Assembly: GCA_036258315.1 (NCBI GenBank)
Contig: DATADX010000042.1
Location: 1 to 64,000 of the forward strand
Length of the DNA: 64,000 nt
Direction of reading: 5' to 3'
Source: DASSYK01 sp036258315
GTDB lineage: Bacteria > Actinomycetota > Thermoleophilia > Solirubrobacterales > 70-9
Shown: in pieces, positions 50,968-61,090 of the stretch
How positions within the stretch are numbered: position 1 is the first letter of the stretch
Layout of the letters: the number at the start of each line of letters is the position of its first letter
Made by a program: the position numbers and the translations under genes
The notes under the pieces: generated by a model
What the model was told of the DNA's origin: nothing
The model's database searches: none
What the model saw: the letters and a program-made list of their open reading frames with translations, nothing else

Positions 50968-51425
50968 ATGACCAGCCAACGAGATCCGTTCGCGGACTTC
51001 GCCCGGATGCGCCGGGAGATGGATGAGCTGCTCGGCGACTTCTGGGACCAGGCCGGTTACACGGGCAGTCGCCAGGCGGCCGCCTTCGTGCCACACGTGG
51101 ACGTCTACTACTGCGGCTCGGACGCCCCCGACCGGGCCATCGTCAAGGTCGACCTGCCCGGCGTCGAGGTCGACGCCGTCAACCTCGAGGTCCGCGGCCG
51201 CACCCTCGTGATCAGCGGGGAGCGCCCGGTTCGCGACACCGAAGGCCGGACATACCAGCAGGTCGAGCTCCCCTCCGGCCCGTTCAAGCGGATCGTGGAG
51301 CTGTCGGTCGACGTGCGGGCCGATCGGGCGCAGGCAACCTATGAGGACGGGATCCTCCGGGTCGAGCTGCCGATTCGAGCCCAGCCCGGGGCGCGGCAGG
51401 TCCCGATCGAGCGCGCGGAGCCCTG

Positions 51426-51426
<1 letters not shown>
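50968..51426 (+). CDS. Hsp20/alpha-crystallin family small heat-shock protein
   Basis: A 152-residue ATP-independent holdase chaperone. The alpha-crystallin domain spans about 40-140: FVPHVDVYY, AIVKVDLPGVEVDAVNLEVRGRTLVISGERP, then RTYQQVELPSGPFKRIVELSVDVRADRAQATYEDGILRVELPI (the A-x-x-x-n-G-[IV]-L signature). The TGA shares one base with the lon ATG. GTG 50965 immediately upstream is an alternative start adding one residue. Confidence 0.94.
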
Positions 51427-53888
<2,462 letters not shown>

Positions 53889-53935
53889 CAAGTAGTCTCC
53901 CTTCTGCACCCAGCCAAGCAAGCGAGGAGACACAG

Positions 53936-54397
53936 ATGGCGCAAAGCAGAAGCGCGAAGGCCGGCGACGCGGCCAAGTCAGTCGCTTCGAATCCGTACGT
54001 GCGCCGGCTGCTCGAGGATGAGGAGCTGCGTGAGAACGTCCGGGTCGCCTTCGAGGCGGCCAGAAACGCGTACGCACGGATGTCGAACGGCAAGGGGCCC
54101 GCGAAGTCGCTGATGGATGACAAGAAGGTTCAGCGCGATCTCAGGACCGCGGCCGAGTCGCTTCGAGACGCCTCCCAGCAGCTGCGGGGCAAGCGCACCC
54201 GAAGCGGCGGCGGCTTCAGCCTCGGCAAGGCGCTGCTACTCGCGGTGATCGGCGCCGCGCTGGTGCTGATCCTGAGCGAGGACGCGCGCAAGGCGGTGCT
54301 GGACAAGCTGTTCGGCGCGGAGGAGGAGTTCGAGTACACCTCGACGACCACCCCCGAGCCCGCCCAGACGGTGGGCAGCAGCACCACGGCCGACTGA
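53936..54397 (+). CDS. Single-helix membrane protein of unknown function
   Basis: A 153-residue protein starting at ATG 53936 after AGGAG (GCGAGGAGACACAG). The N-terminal half is helical and charged (SNPYVRRLLEDEELRENVRVAFEAARNAYARM). A membrane segment ALLLAVIGAALVLILS is at about 99-115, followed by a short acidic and threonine/proline-rich tail (EEEFEYTSTTTPEPAQ). The N-terminal part is reminiscent of small actinobacterial membrane proteins near lon, but I cannot name a family. It has its own terminator at 54423. Confidence 0.82.
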   Translation: MAQSRSAKAGDAAKSVASNPYVRRLLEDEELRENVRVAFEAARNAYARMSNGKGPAKSLMDDKKVQRDLRTAAESLRDASQQLRGKRTRSGGGFSLGKALLLAVIGAALVLILSEDARKAVLDKLFGAEEEFEYTSTTTPEPAQTVGSSTTAD

Positions 54398-54422
54398 CCG
54401 GCCCTCGAATCAGACGTCGAGG

Positions 54423-54450
54423 GGGGCGCCCTCGGGCGCCCCTTCTCTTG
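54423..54450 (+). terminator. Rho-independent terminator after the single-helix membrane protein
   Basis: A perfect GGGGCGCC-CTCG-GGCGCCCC hairpin (54423-54442) is followed by TTCTCTTG, a pyrimidine-rich tail. It is the clearest intrinsic terminator in the window. Confidence 0.8.
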
Positions 54451-54456
54451 CGTAGC

Positions 54457-54462
54457 TAGGCT
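54457..54462 (+). promoter_or_regulatory. -10-like box of the MBL-fold gene at 54471
   Basis: TAGGCT ends eight bases before the ATG, just after the terminator above. Confidence 0.5.
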
Positions 54463-54470
54463 GCGAAGCG

Positions 54471-55172
54471 ATGGCCAGCGTCCACGTTCTCCTGCCGGCC
54501 CAGCGCTACGTGTTCGCGGTCTCCAACGGCGAGGCGGAGGCCGAGGTCGTCGACAGCTCCGCCGACGGCTTTCGCCGCTACAAGGCCCTGCAGGGCGGGG
54601 GTCGGACGACCGGGATGGTCGCCTTTCCGAACACGCTCCTGATCCGCGCCGAGCGCGACTACCTCGTCGACCCCGGGCTGGTCATGCAGGGGGCGCCCCT
54701 GATCGGCGCGATGGAGGAGCTCGACGTCGAGCCGCAGCAGGTCAGGGACGTGATCCTCACCCACCTCCACTTCGACCACGCCGAGGGCCTGGCGGCGTGG
54801 CCGATGCGGCGCACCTACGTGCACGCGATCGAGACGGAGGCGCCCTACGCCCAGTTCGTCGCCGGCCAGCTCGACAGCGCCGACCTCGAGCTCCTCAAGG
54901 GCGACGAGGGCGAGATCGAGCCCGGGCTGCGGTGGATGCTGACCCCCGGCCACAGCGACGGGCTGATCTCCCTGCTCGTCGACACCGACGACGGCCTCGT
55001 CGTGGTCGCCTCCGACTGCATAGGGCCGCTCCCCGAGTACTTCGAGGCGATGGACCTGCCCGAGGACTTCGGGCCCGAGCGCGAGGAGCTGCTCCGCCAG
55101 TGGCGCCGGATCCGCGACCTCGATCCCGCCGTGGTGATTCCCGGGCACAACCCGCCCGTCCACCTGCGCTGA
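54471..55172 (+). CDS. Metallo-beta-lactamase-fold hydrolase (quorum-quenching lactonase-like superfamily)
   Basis: A 233-residue MBL-fold protein. The motif TTHLHFDHAEGLAAW-like stretch reads ILTHLHFDHAEGL (H98, H100, D102, H103), with the later ligands in MLTPGHSDGLISL, VVASDCIGPLP and VIPGHNPP. The overall pattern is like the N-acyl homoserine lactonase/glyoxalase II-like group, but the substrate is not known. The GRTTGMVAFPNTLLIRAERDYLVDPG region is a typical start of the fold. A 6-bp inverted repeat (55173-55190) after the stop may help end transcription. Confidence 0.85.
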   Translation: MASVHVLLPAQRYVFAVSNGEAEAEVVDSSADGFRRYKALQGGGRTTGMVAFPNTLLIRAERDYLVDPGLVMQGAPLIGAMEELDVEPQQVRDVILTHLHFDHAEGLAAWPMRRTYVHAIETEAPYAQFVAGQLDSADLELLKGDEGEIEPGLRWMLTPGHSDGLISLLVDTDDGLVVVASDCIGPLPEYFEAMDLPEDFGPEREELLRQWRRIRDLDPAVVIPGHNPPVHLR

Positions 55173-55198
55173 GCTGGCTATCCGGCCAGCCCACCACC

Positions 55199-55204
55199 TA
55201 GACT
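55199..55204 (+). promoter_or_regulatory. -10-like box of the TetR gene at 55213
   Basis: TAGACT ends eight bases before the ATG at 55213. Confidence 0.5.
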
Positions 55205-55212
55205 CGGCGGGA

Positions 55213-55824
55213 ATGGAAGCTGCCGGGGCACAGAAGGAGCTGAGCGGGGAGAAGGCGAGCCGGATCGTCGAGGCGATGCGCTCCAGCGTCGCCAAGCGCG
55301 GCATCTCCGGCTCCACCTTCGAGCACGTCGCCCGGGAGGCGGGGGTCAGCCGCGGGCTCCTCCACTACTACTTCGGGACCAAGGAGGCGCTGCTGGTCGA
55401 GGTGGTGCGCCGCGACTCCGAGCACCGGATAGCGCGCCTCGACGAGCCGCTCGCACAGGCGACCACGGCCGACGAGATCCTCCAGGCGCTGGTCGCGAAC
55501 CTGCGCGACTCCGTCCAGAACGAGCCGGGCTTCTGGGTGCTGATCTTCGAGCTGTTCACCGCCGGACGGCGCAATCCCGACATCCAGCGCGAGGTCGGCG
55601 AGCTCTTCAACCGCACCCGCGACCACGTCGCCGAGATCCTGCGAGCGAAGGACAGCGAGGGAGTGCTCTCGCTGCGTCACGACGCCGACGCCGTCGTCGG
55701 CTTCCTGTTCGCAGTCGCCGACGGAGTCGCCCTGCAGATGCTCTCCGACCCCGACCGCGACCACTCAGACGTGATCGCGGCGGGGACCGCGGCCGCGCGC
55801 TCGCTGCTCACCGCCGACCGATAG
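55213..55824 (+). CDS. TetR family transcriptional regulator
   Basis: A 203-residue repressor with ASRIVEAMRSSVAKRGISGSTFEHVAREAGVSRGLLHYYFGTKEALLVEVV as its DNA-binding domain (about 15-65). The C-terminal ligand domain contains FWVLIFELFTAGRRNPDIQREV and a TetR_C_6-like pattern seen in BetI relatives. It follows the MBL-fold gene by 40 bases but has its own promoter box. No operator palindrome is seen in the short spacer, so its targets are unknown; the MBL gene or the next hypothetical gene are candidates. Confidence 0.92.
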   Translation: MEAAGAQKELSGEKASRIVEAMRSSVAKRGISGSTFEHVAREAGVSRGLLHYYFGTKEALLVEVVRRDSEHRIARLDEPLAQATTADEILQALVANLRDSVQNEPGFWVLIFELFTAGRRNPDIQREVGELFNRTRDHVAEILRAKDSEGVLSLRHDADAVVGFLFAVADGVALQMLSDPDRDHSDVIAAGTAAARSLLTADR

Positions 55825-55861
55825 CCCACGACAACCGGCTTGAGGAGACCATCTCGGGCTC

Positions 55862-55867
55862 TACCAT
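55862..55867 (+). promoter_or_regulatory. -10-like box of the gene at 55874
   Basis: TACCAT ends six bases before the ATG at 55874. Confidence 0.45.
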
Positions 55868-55873
55868 CAGCGA

Positions 55874-56314
55874 ATGGGGTTGTTCGACTTTCTGCGCCGC
55901 AAGGGCGAGCGGGCGATCCCGGAGCCGGGCACGCCTGAGTTCGAGGCGGCTGTGGCGGGGACGGCGATCCCGGACTCGCAGAGCGTCGCAATGGGTCAGA
56001 GCGGCTGGGCGAGCGCGTCGGCGGCCGATGACGCGCTGAAGCAGCTCGGGATCGATCCGAGCAGTGCCGACGTCGAGCGGCTGCCGAGCCAGGCGATCGA
56101 CCTGCGCGGGACCGACGCGCGCGAGAAGGTGGAGGGGGTCCTGCGCCGGCATGGCATCGACCCCGACAAGCAGGGTCAGACGATCGACGCCAGCACCGTG
56201 CCGGGGCTCCAGAAGGCGATCCTCGCCGCGCTCGGGATGGCGGGCCTGAAGATCCCCGACGCCGACGGCTTCGGCGGCGGCATCTCCGCGCCCAAGACCG
56301 ACCGCGAGGAGTAG
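55874..56314 (+). CDS. Hypothetical cytosolic protein
   Basis: A 146-residue protein without signal peptide or membrane helix. It begins GLFDFLRRKGERAIPEPGTPEFEAAV, a start seen in several small bacterial proteins of the LysM/DUF type, then has a middle part (AADDALKQLGIDPSSADVERLPSQAIDLRGTDAREKVEGVLRRHGID) and a C-terminal helix (TVPGLQKAILAALGMAGLKI). No catalytic or binding motif is evident and I do not recognise a family. It is followed by a partial sequence GCGCGAAGCCGAGGAG (56315-56330) similar to the end of the palindromic element. Confidence 0.75.
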   Translation: MGLFDFLRRKGERAIPEPGTPEFEAAVAGTAIPDSQSVAMGQSGWASASAADDALKQLGIDPSSADVERLPSQAIDLRGTDAREKVEGVLRRHGIDPDKQGQTIDASTVPGLQKAILAALGMAGLKIPDADGFGGGISAPKTDREE

Positions 56315-56351
56315 CGCGCGAAGCCGAGGAGATGGCGTGATCGCGAATCCG

Positions 56352-57683
56352 TCAGCCGCTGGCGATCCTTCGCGGTTCCCAGATCTTGCCCATCCGGGCG
56401 AGCTGGCGGAGCGAGCCGCGCGGGCGCAGGCGGCGGCGCAGGATCGCCTTCGCCGGCTTCTCGCCGTGCATCGAGATCTCGATCCAGTCGGCCCAGCTCG
56501 TCTCGAGCGTCAGGTCGGCGTCCGCTGCGAGCCCGCGCTTCGCGCGGCTCGAGCCGTTGTCGATCACGACGTGCCAGGGCTCGGCGTCGGAGAACTTCCA
56601 CTGGATCTTGGTCGGGCGGTCGACGGCGTCGGTGCGGGCCGAGCGCGCGATCACGTCGAAGTAGATCTGCTGGACCTCGGGTGAGCCGTCGGGCCTGCCG
56701 TTGGGCTCGCCGAGGACGCCGGCCTTGAGCAGCTTGATCTGGCGTCGGGCGCGCTCGACGTGCGGCATCTCCGGGTCGAACGGGTAGATGCCCGGCGGCA
56801 TCGCCTCGAACGGGTAGCCGATCGCCCGCCACTTCGCCTCGACCGACCGCATCCCGAACGAGTAGATGTCCTCCATCGTGAACCCGTAGGCGGTCGTGTA
56901 GCGCTCGTCCCAGCCCGGCGGCACGAACACCGAGGTCAGGAAGGGGAGCATCTCGCGCAGGATCTCGACCACCGCGGCCTTGCACTCCTCGGACTCCGCG
57001 AGGAGCTCGGACAGCACCTTGACGCCGAACCCGATGTGGCGCTGCTCGTCTCGCGCCACGTTGTGCATCCCCTGCGAGAACCCGGGCATCGTCCCCGTCT
57101 TGGTGAAGTAGTCCTCGATGTAGTGCTGGCCCGGCTGCGCCATCGAGGCTTCGATGATCAGGTGGTAGAGGGTGATCGCCTGCGCGAACTTGGGCAGCGA
57201 GCGGTCCCGGCGCAGCTCCTCGGCCATCGTCTCGAGCCGGTTGAAGACGCCCCTGTAGCCCCAGTTCAGGTAGCTCTCGGTGAACGCGAGCCCGGAGGAG
57301 AGGTCGTCCCCGGCGCCGATCACCTCCTTGAAGAAGCGATGGAAGAACACGGCGTGCCGGGCCTCGTCGACCTGCTGGGTGGCCAGGAAGTACTTCTGCT
57401 CCTCCTTCGGGGCGGCGTCGATGTAGGGGGAGAGGCCGTCGGTGACCGCATCCTCGCCGTAGAAGAACATCGAGTAGATCCAGAGCGCGGACTCGCGCTG
57501 GATCTCCGAGAGCGCCTTCCAGCCCTCGCGGTCCTCGCTGAAGTCGAGGTCGTAGGCGAGCCAGTTGCCCTGTTCCCAGCGCTGGTAGAGGTCCTCGTAC
57601 GAGATCTGCGCACCGGCGCGGGACGAGAGGTCGTCGGCGCTGAGCGGCTTGGTCGCGGTGCCGTTCTCGATCTTGGTCGCCAT
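56352..57683 (-). CDS. R2-like ligand-binding oxidase (R2lox) fused to an SCP2-like domain
   Basis: A 443-residue protein. The N-terminal 300 residues are a ferritin-like helical bundle with di-metal ligands in the ribonucleotide-reductase R2 order: E77, E107/H110 (DEARH), E178, E213/H216 (DEQRH). V80 (three after E77) and Y173 (five before E178) match the Val-Tyr pair that is crosslinked in R2lox proteins with an Mn/Fe cofactor. The C-terminal about 100 residues (IQWKFSDAEPWHVVIDNG...ADLTLETSWADWIEISMHGEKPAKAIL) resemble an SCP2 sterol-carrier domain, suggesting a lipid substrate. The start ATG has GGAGAGAGGA upstream. It is divergent from a TetR gene and probably regulated by it. Confidence 0.88.
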   Translation of the reverse strand: MATKIENGTATKPLSADDLSSRAGAQISYEDLYQRWEQGNWLAYDLDFSEDREGWKALSEIQRESALWIYSMFFYGEDAVTDGLSPYIDAAPKEEQKYFLATQQVDEARHAVFFHRFFKEVIGAGDDLSSGLAFTESYLNWGYRGVFNRLETMAEELRRDRSLPKFAQAITLYHLIIEASMAQPGQHYIEDYFTKTGTMPGFSQGMHNVARDEQRHIGFGVKVLSELLAESEECKAAVVEILREMLPFLTSVFVPPGWDERYTTAYGFTMEDIYSFGMRSVEAKWRAIGYPFEAMPPGIYPFDPEMPHVERARRQIKLLKAGVLGEPNGRPDGSPEVQQIYFDVIARSARTDAVDRPTKIQWKFSDAEPWHVVIDNGSSRAKRGLAADADLTLETSWADWIEISMHGEKPAKAILRRRLRPRGSLRQLARMGKIWEPRRIASG

Positions 57684-57726
57684 CGCTCGGTCCTCTCTCT
57701 CCGGTCCGTGGTCTGCAGCGCGTATG

Positions 57727-57750
57727 CTAACTGACTGGCTGGTCAGTTAG
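57727..57750. promoter_or_regulatory. TetR operator between R2lox and its regulator
   Basis: CTAACTGAC (57727-57735), TGGCTG, and GTCAGTTAG (57742-57750) form a perfect 9+6+9 palindrome, typical of TetR-family sites. TATGCT at 57723 overlaps its left end as a possible -10 box for the TetR gene, and both divergent promoters could be blocked at once. Confidence 0.8.
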
Positions 57751-57763
57751 AAAGGCGAACTCT

Positions 57764-58429
57764 GTGACGTCGATCACACAAAGGGGCGGGACGGCCGAGC
57801 CCGCCGGCGAGGTCCGCCGCCGGATGCCGGCGTCGGACCGCCGCGTACTGATCCTCGAGGCGGCGCGGGAAGCGTTCGCCGAGGGGGGTTACCACCGGAC
57901 CTCGCTCGATGCAGTCGCCGAGCGCGCCGGCGTCTCCAAGGCGCTGATCTACGAGCACTTCTCCTCGAAGCGCGAGCTGCACTCGGCGATGCTCGAGCTG
58001 CACGTCGACGAGCTCGTCGCGCGCCTCAACGCCGCGCTCGCCGAAGCGGAGCCCGGCGAGGCGAGGATGCGGGCGGGCGTCGAGGCCTTCTTCAGCTTCC
58101 TGGAGGAGCGCCGCGGCGCCGCGGCGATCCTGCTCCGCAACACGGGCGACCCCGACGTGGCCGAATGGCTCTCCCGGCTCCGCGACCAGGTCGCCGCAGC
58201 GATCGTCACCCTGATGACGGCCGAGGTCGAGCTGCAGCTCACCGGGGACCCGGACCTCCGGACGTCGATCGAGATGTTCGCGCAGCAGCAGATCGGCGCG
58301 ATCCAGTCGCTCGCCGACTGGTGGGGGGAGCACCGCGACGTCCCCAAGTCACAGGTGGTGGCGGCGGTGATGGAGCTGAACTGGCTGGGGATGGACCGGG
58401 TCAGCCAGGGCGAGCGCTGGCAGGGCTGA
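57764..58429 (+). CDS. TetR family transcriptional regulator
   Basis: A 221-residue repressor with a 25-residue N-terminal extension before the DNA-binding domain (RVLILEAAREAFAEGGYHRTSLDAVAERAGVSKALIYEHFSSKRELHSAML, about 27-77). The C-terminal domain has a helical ligand pocket (VEAFFSFLEERRGAAAILLRNTGD). GTG 57764 follows the operator palindrome by 13 bases. The divergent R2lox gene is the most likely target, with a fatty-acid or other lipid as possible inducer. Confidence 0.93.
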   Translation: MTSITQRGGTAEPAGEVRRRMPASDRRVLILEAAREAFAEGGYHRTSLDAVAERAGVSKALIYEHFSSKRELHSAMLELHVDELVARLNAALAEAEPGEARMRAGVEAFFSFLEERRGAAAILLRNTGDPDVAEWLSRLRDQVAAAIVTLMTAEVELQLTGDPDLRTSIEMFAQQQIGAIQSLADWWGEHRDVPKSQVVAAVMELNWLGMDRVSQGERWQG

Positions 58430-58570
58430 CGCGCGGCGCTCGCCGACGGGGAAGCTCATTGTTCCCTCGACGACGTAGAAGATCTCCACATTCTCCTCGT
58501 GGGAATGCGGACCCGGGCCCTCGTCGCCTGCCTCCAGCCACCATTCGGCCGGTACCCGACATGAGCCGAG
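58430..58570 (-). pseudogene. Cupin-domain remnant
   Basis: Between the TetR stop and the GH31 stop the minus strand encodes 44 in-frame codons (58570-58439) including PAEWWLEAGDEGPG and PHSHEENVEIFYVVEG, an exact cupin motif 1 (G-x5-HxH-x3,4-E-x6-G), then TMSFPVGE. A TAA lies just upstream with no start codon in between, and the second cupin motif is missing. It is therefore a decayed cupin gene rather than a functional one. A sequencing frameshift near its upstream end is an alternative. Confidence 0.7.
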
Positions 58571-58594
58571 TTACCTGTGGGTCGGCTGCGTCGC

Positions 58595-61090
58595 TCAGCC
58601 GCAGCGCGAGCGCACCGCGATCACTGCTCGCTTCGCCTTCACCGTGACGACGATGCGGCCCTTGCTCCCGCCGTAGCTCCAGCGCTTCTTCGAGATCGCC
58701 CTGCGGCCGACCTGGACGCAGCGCGGGACGAAGGGCCTGCGAAGGGTCGAGAGTGAAGCCTGGATTCGCCACTTTCGCTTGCGCTGCCCCTTGATCGCGA
58801 GCTTCCATGCTCCGCCCTTGCGCTCGCGGGAGACGAGCCTCTCCCCCTCGAAGAAGGAGGCGTCTGAGCGGCCGCGCGGGAACGCGATCAGGTCGAGCCT
58901 GCGCCGCTGCTCCTGCAGCGAGGTCAGCTTCGGGGTGTCATAGCGGTCCGCGAGGGTGTCGGTTCCTTCGGGGAGCATCGGCAGGAGGGCGCCGGCGCGG
59001 ACCATCAGGGGGAGCCGGTCGAGCGGGGCCGGGATGTTGATGTCGCGTCCCCCGTCGACCAGGCGCGCGCGGCGCAGGCGGAAGTCGCCTGGACCGGGCT
59101 TGTAGCCGACCGCATTCGAGAAGTCGGCCCAGCGGCCCGGTGGCAGGTAGAAGGCCCGGGCGCGGGCGCCGGGCCGCAGCACCGGCGCGGCCAGCAGGTC
59201 CGGGCCGAACATGAAGACGTCGTCGCTCGCCACGGCGCCGGCGTCCCTCGGCCAATGCAGGGAGAGGTGCCGCATGATCGGCATCCCAGTGGCGCGGTAC
59301 TCGGCGTCCGCCGCCGCGATGTAGGGGTAGAGCTGGGTGCGGAGCTTCGTGTAGCGGCGCCAGTTCGCGATCTGACCCGGGTCGAAGACCTGGACGCGGG
59401 TGCTGGGCCCCACCCCGGCGTACTTGGTGCGCATCACTCCCGAGACCGCGCCGAATTGGACCCAGCGCGTCAGCAACTCGGGCGTGAGCCCGGGCGAGAG
59501 CACCGTGAAGAAGCCGCCGATGTCCGAGCCCCAGATGCTGATCCCGGACAGGCCCATGGTGAGGGCCTGGGTCACCGCGGAGGACAGTCCGTCATAGCCC
59601 CAGTCGGTGCTCGGGTCCCCGCCCCATACGATCTGCGCATACGGATGTACGCCGGTCCATCCGGAGCGGATGTGGCGGGCGATCGGCCTGCTCTGGCTGC
59701 GGGCGAACTCGAACCCCGAGCGGTGGTACGGAACCGGGTAGTAGTTGTGCATCTGGGTCCCCGGCATGCCGTTGGCGGACATCGAGTCCAGCGGCGTGTA
59801 CTCGCCGAAGTCCTCCATCCAGCCGTCGTGGCCGTCGGCCACCGCCTGGGACAGCTGCTCGGCGAAGAACGCGTCGGCGCCGGGGGCCGTGAAGTCGATC
59901 TGAGAGATCGGGGTGAGCGGCGGGGTGTGGTCTCCGACGTACGCGTCGTACAGGTAGGGCTGCCCGAGCTGATCCTCGGTCAGCACGTCGCGGGCGGCGG
60001 CGTCCCCGTGGACCGGCTGGTAGTCGGCGCAGATCTCCGGGTTGAAGTAGCTGAGGGTGGCGAGACCCTGGCCGTGGAAGAACGCGGTGCGGTCACGCTC
60101 CGCCTCGCGCCTGCCGACGGCCGAGCCACAGGGCAGGTAGCGGAGGTGGGTCTCGACCGCCGACACCGGGACGTCGGACCCGCGCTGGGTCAGGGTGGCG
60201 GCCTGCTCGCGTGCGGGCGGGGGCTGGTTCTCCTGACCGACGTGGAACCAGGGCCCGAACACCCACGGCGCCGGAGGCTTCGGCTGGCGTCCGATCCGGG
60301 AGGTGAGGCGGCGCACGGCATCGGCGGGGGTCGGGCCGCCGAAGACCCGCAGGTCGAGGCGAGCCGCGTCGACTTCCACGCTCCAGGCGTTCGCCGCATC
60401 GATCCCGAGCCGGTGGCGGCTTTCCTCGAGATTGTCGACCAGCACGCCGTAGCCGGCGCTCGAGAGCAGCCACGGCATCGGGAAGTAGGTCGCGTCGTCC
60501 CGGGCCCGCCACCCCTGCGGCGGCACGAACGAGGTGAGCAACGGCCTGTCGGCCGGGGTGTAGGGCCCGTCCGAGACGTAGTGCTCCACTACTCCTCCGC
60601 GCTGGTCGACTGCGTTCGAGCGCTCGCCGAAGCCGAGGAAGCGCTCGTTCGCGGCCGCGGTGAACGAGATGCCCGTCTGCGTGACTCCCACCGGGCTTCC
60701 GTGCACCACTTGGGCGGAGAGCGCGATCACGCCCTCGGCGTCGGGCCGGATCTCGACTGCGAGCCGGCGCCCGGCCGCGTCGGTGGTCTCCAGCTCGCCG
60801 GTCCAGAGGCCGCCGTGCTGCTGCGAGGTCAAGACTCGGGTCGCGCGCTGCCAGCCGCCCGCGGTCCTGAAGCCCAGCGCTCCCACGGCGCCGCCGCCCA
60901 CCCCCGCTGCCTCGCTGAGCACCGGGGTGCCGTCGGCGCTGGTGAAGGTGAGGTGCCACGGGTCAGTGCCGACGCGTGCCCGGAGAGACGCCGCGTCGGC
61001 GGTCTGGGCCGCGGCGGTCGCGGGGGCGGCAAGAAGAGGGCTCGCGAGCGCCAGGGCGAACGGCACAGCCCAGAGGCGCCCCAGCCTCAC
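58595..61090 (-). CDS. Secreted glycoside hydrolase family 31 protein
   Basis: An 831-residue exported alpha-glycosidase. The signal peptide is LWAVPFALALASPLLAAPATAAA. The GH31 (beta/alpha)8 barrel has the nucleophile motif WMEDFGEY (Asp about 427) and the acid/base region GSDIGGF (Asp about 523). WMEDFGE rather than the plain WxDMNE is also seen in sulfoquinovosidases and alpha-xylosidase-like members, so substrate is open. A C-terminal basic domain (KGQRKRKWRIQASLS...) follows the barrel. GTG 61090 overlaps the glycyl-tRNA synthetase stop in a GTGA arrangement; the longer frame upstream is a shadow of that gene. Confidence 0.9.
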   Translation of the reverse strand: MRLGRLWAVPFALALASPLLAAPATAAAQTADAASLRARVGTDPWHLTFTSADGTPVLSEAAGVGGGAVGALGFRTAGGWQRATRVLTSQQHGGLWTGELETTDAAGRRLAVEIRPDAEGVIALSAQVVHGSPVGVTQTGISFTAAANERFLGFGERSNAVDQRGGVVEHYVSDGPYTPADRPLLTSFVPPQGWRARDDATYFPMPWLLSSAGYGVLVDNLEESRHRLGIDAANAWSVEVDAARLDLRVFGGPTPADAVRRLTSRIGRQPKPPAPWVFGPWFHVGQENQPPPAREQAATLTQRGSDVPVSAVETHLRYLPCGSAVGRREAERDRTAFFHGQGLATLSYFNPEICADYQPVHGDAAARDVLTEDQLGQPYLYDAYVGDHTPPLTPISQIDFTAPGADAFFAEQLSQAVADGHDGWMEDFGEYTPLDSMSANGMPGTQMHNYYPVPYHRSGFEFARSQSRPIARHIRSGWTGVHPYAQIVWGGDPSTDWGYDGLSSAVTQALTMGLSGISIWGSDIGGFFTVLSPGLTPELLTRWVQFGAVSGVMRTKYAGVGPSTRVQVFDPGQIANWRRYTKLRTQLYPYIAAADAEYRATGMPIMRHLSLHWPRDAGAVASDDVFMFGPDLLAAPVLRPGARARAFYLPPGRWADFSNAVGYKPGPGDFRLRRARLVDGGRDINIPAPLDRLPLMVRAGALLPMLPEGTDTLADRYDTPKLTSLQEQRRRLDLIAFPRGRSDASFFEGERLVSRERKGGAWKLAIKGQRKRKWRIQASLSTLRRPFVPRCVQVGRRAISKKRWSYGGSKGRIVVTVKAKRAVIAVRSRCG

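Noticed and set aside
58401..58808. 135-codon frame on the minus strand over the cupin remnant
   Set aside because: It is in a different frame from the cupin motif and overlaps the GH31 and TetR genes; no domain.
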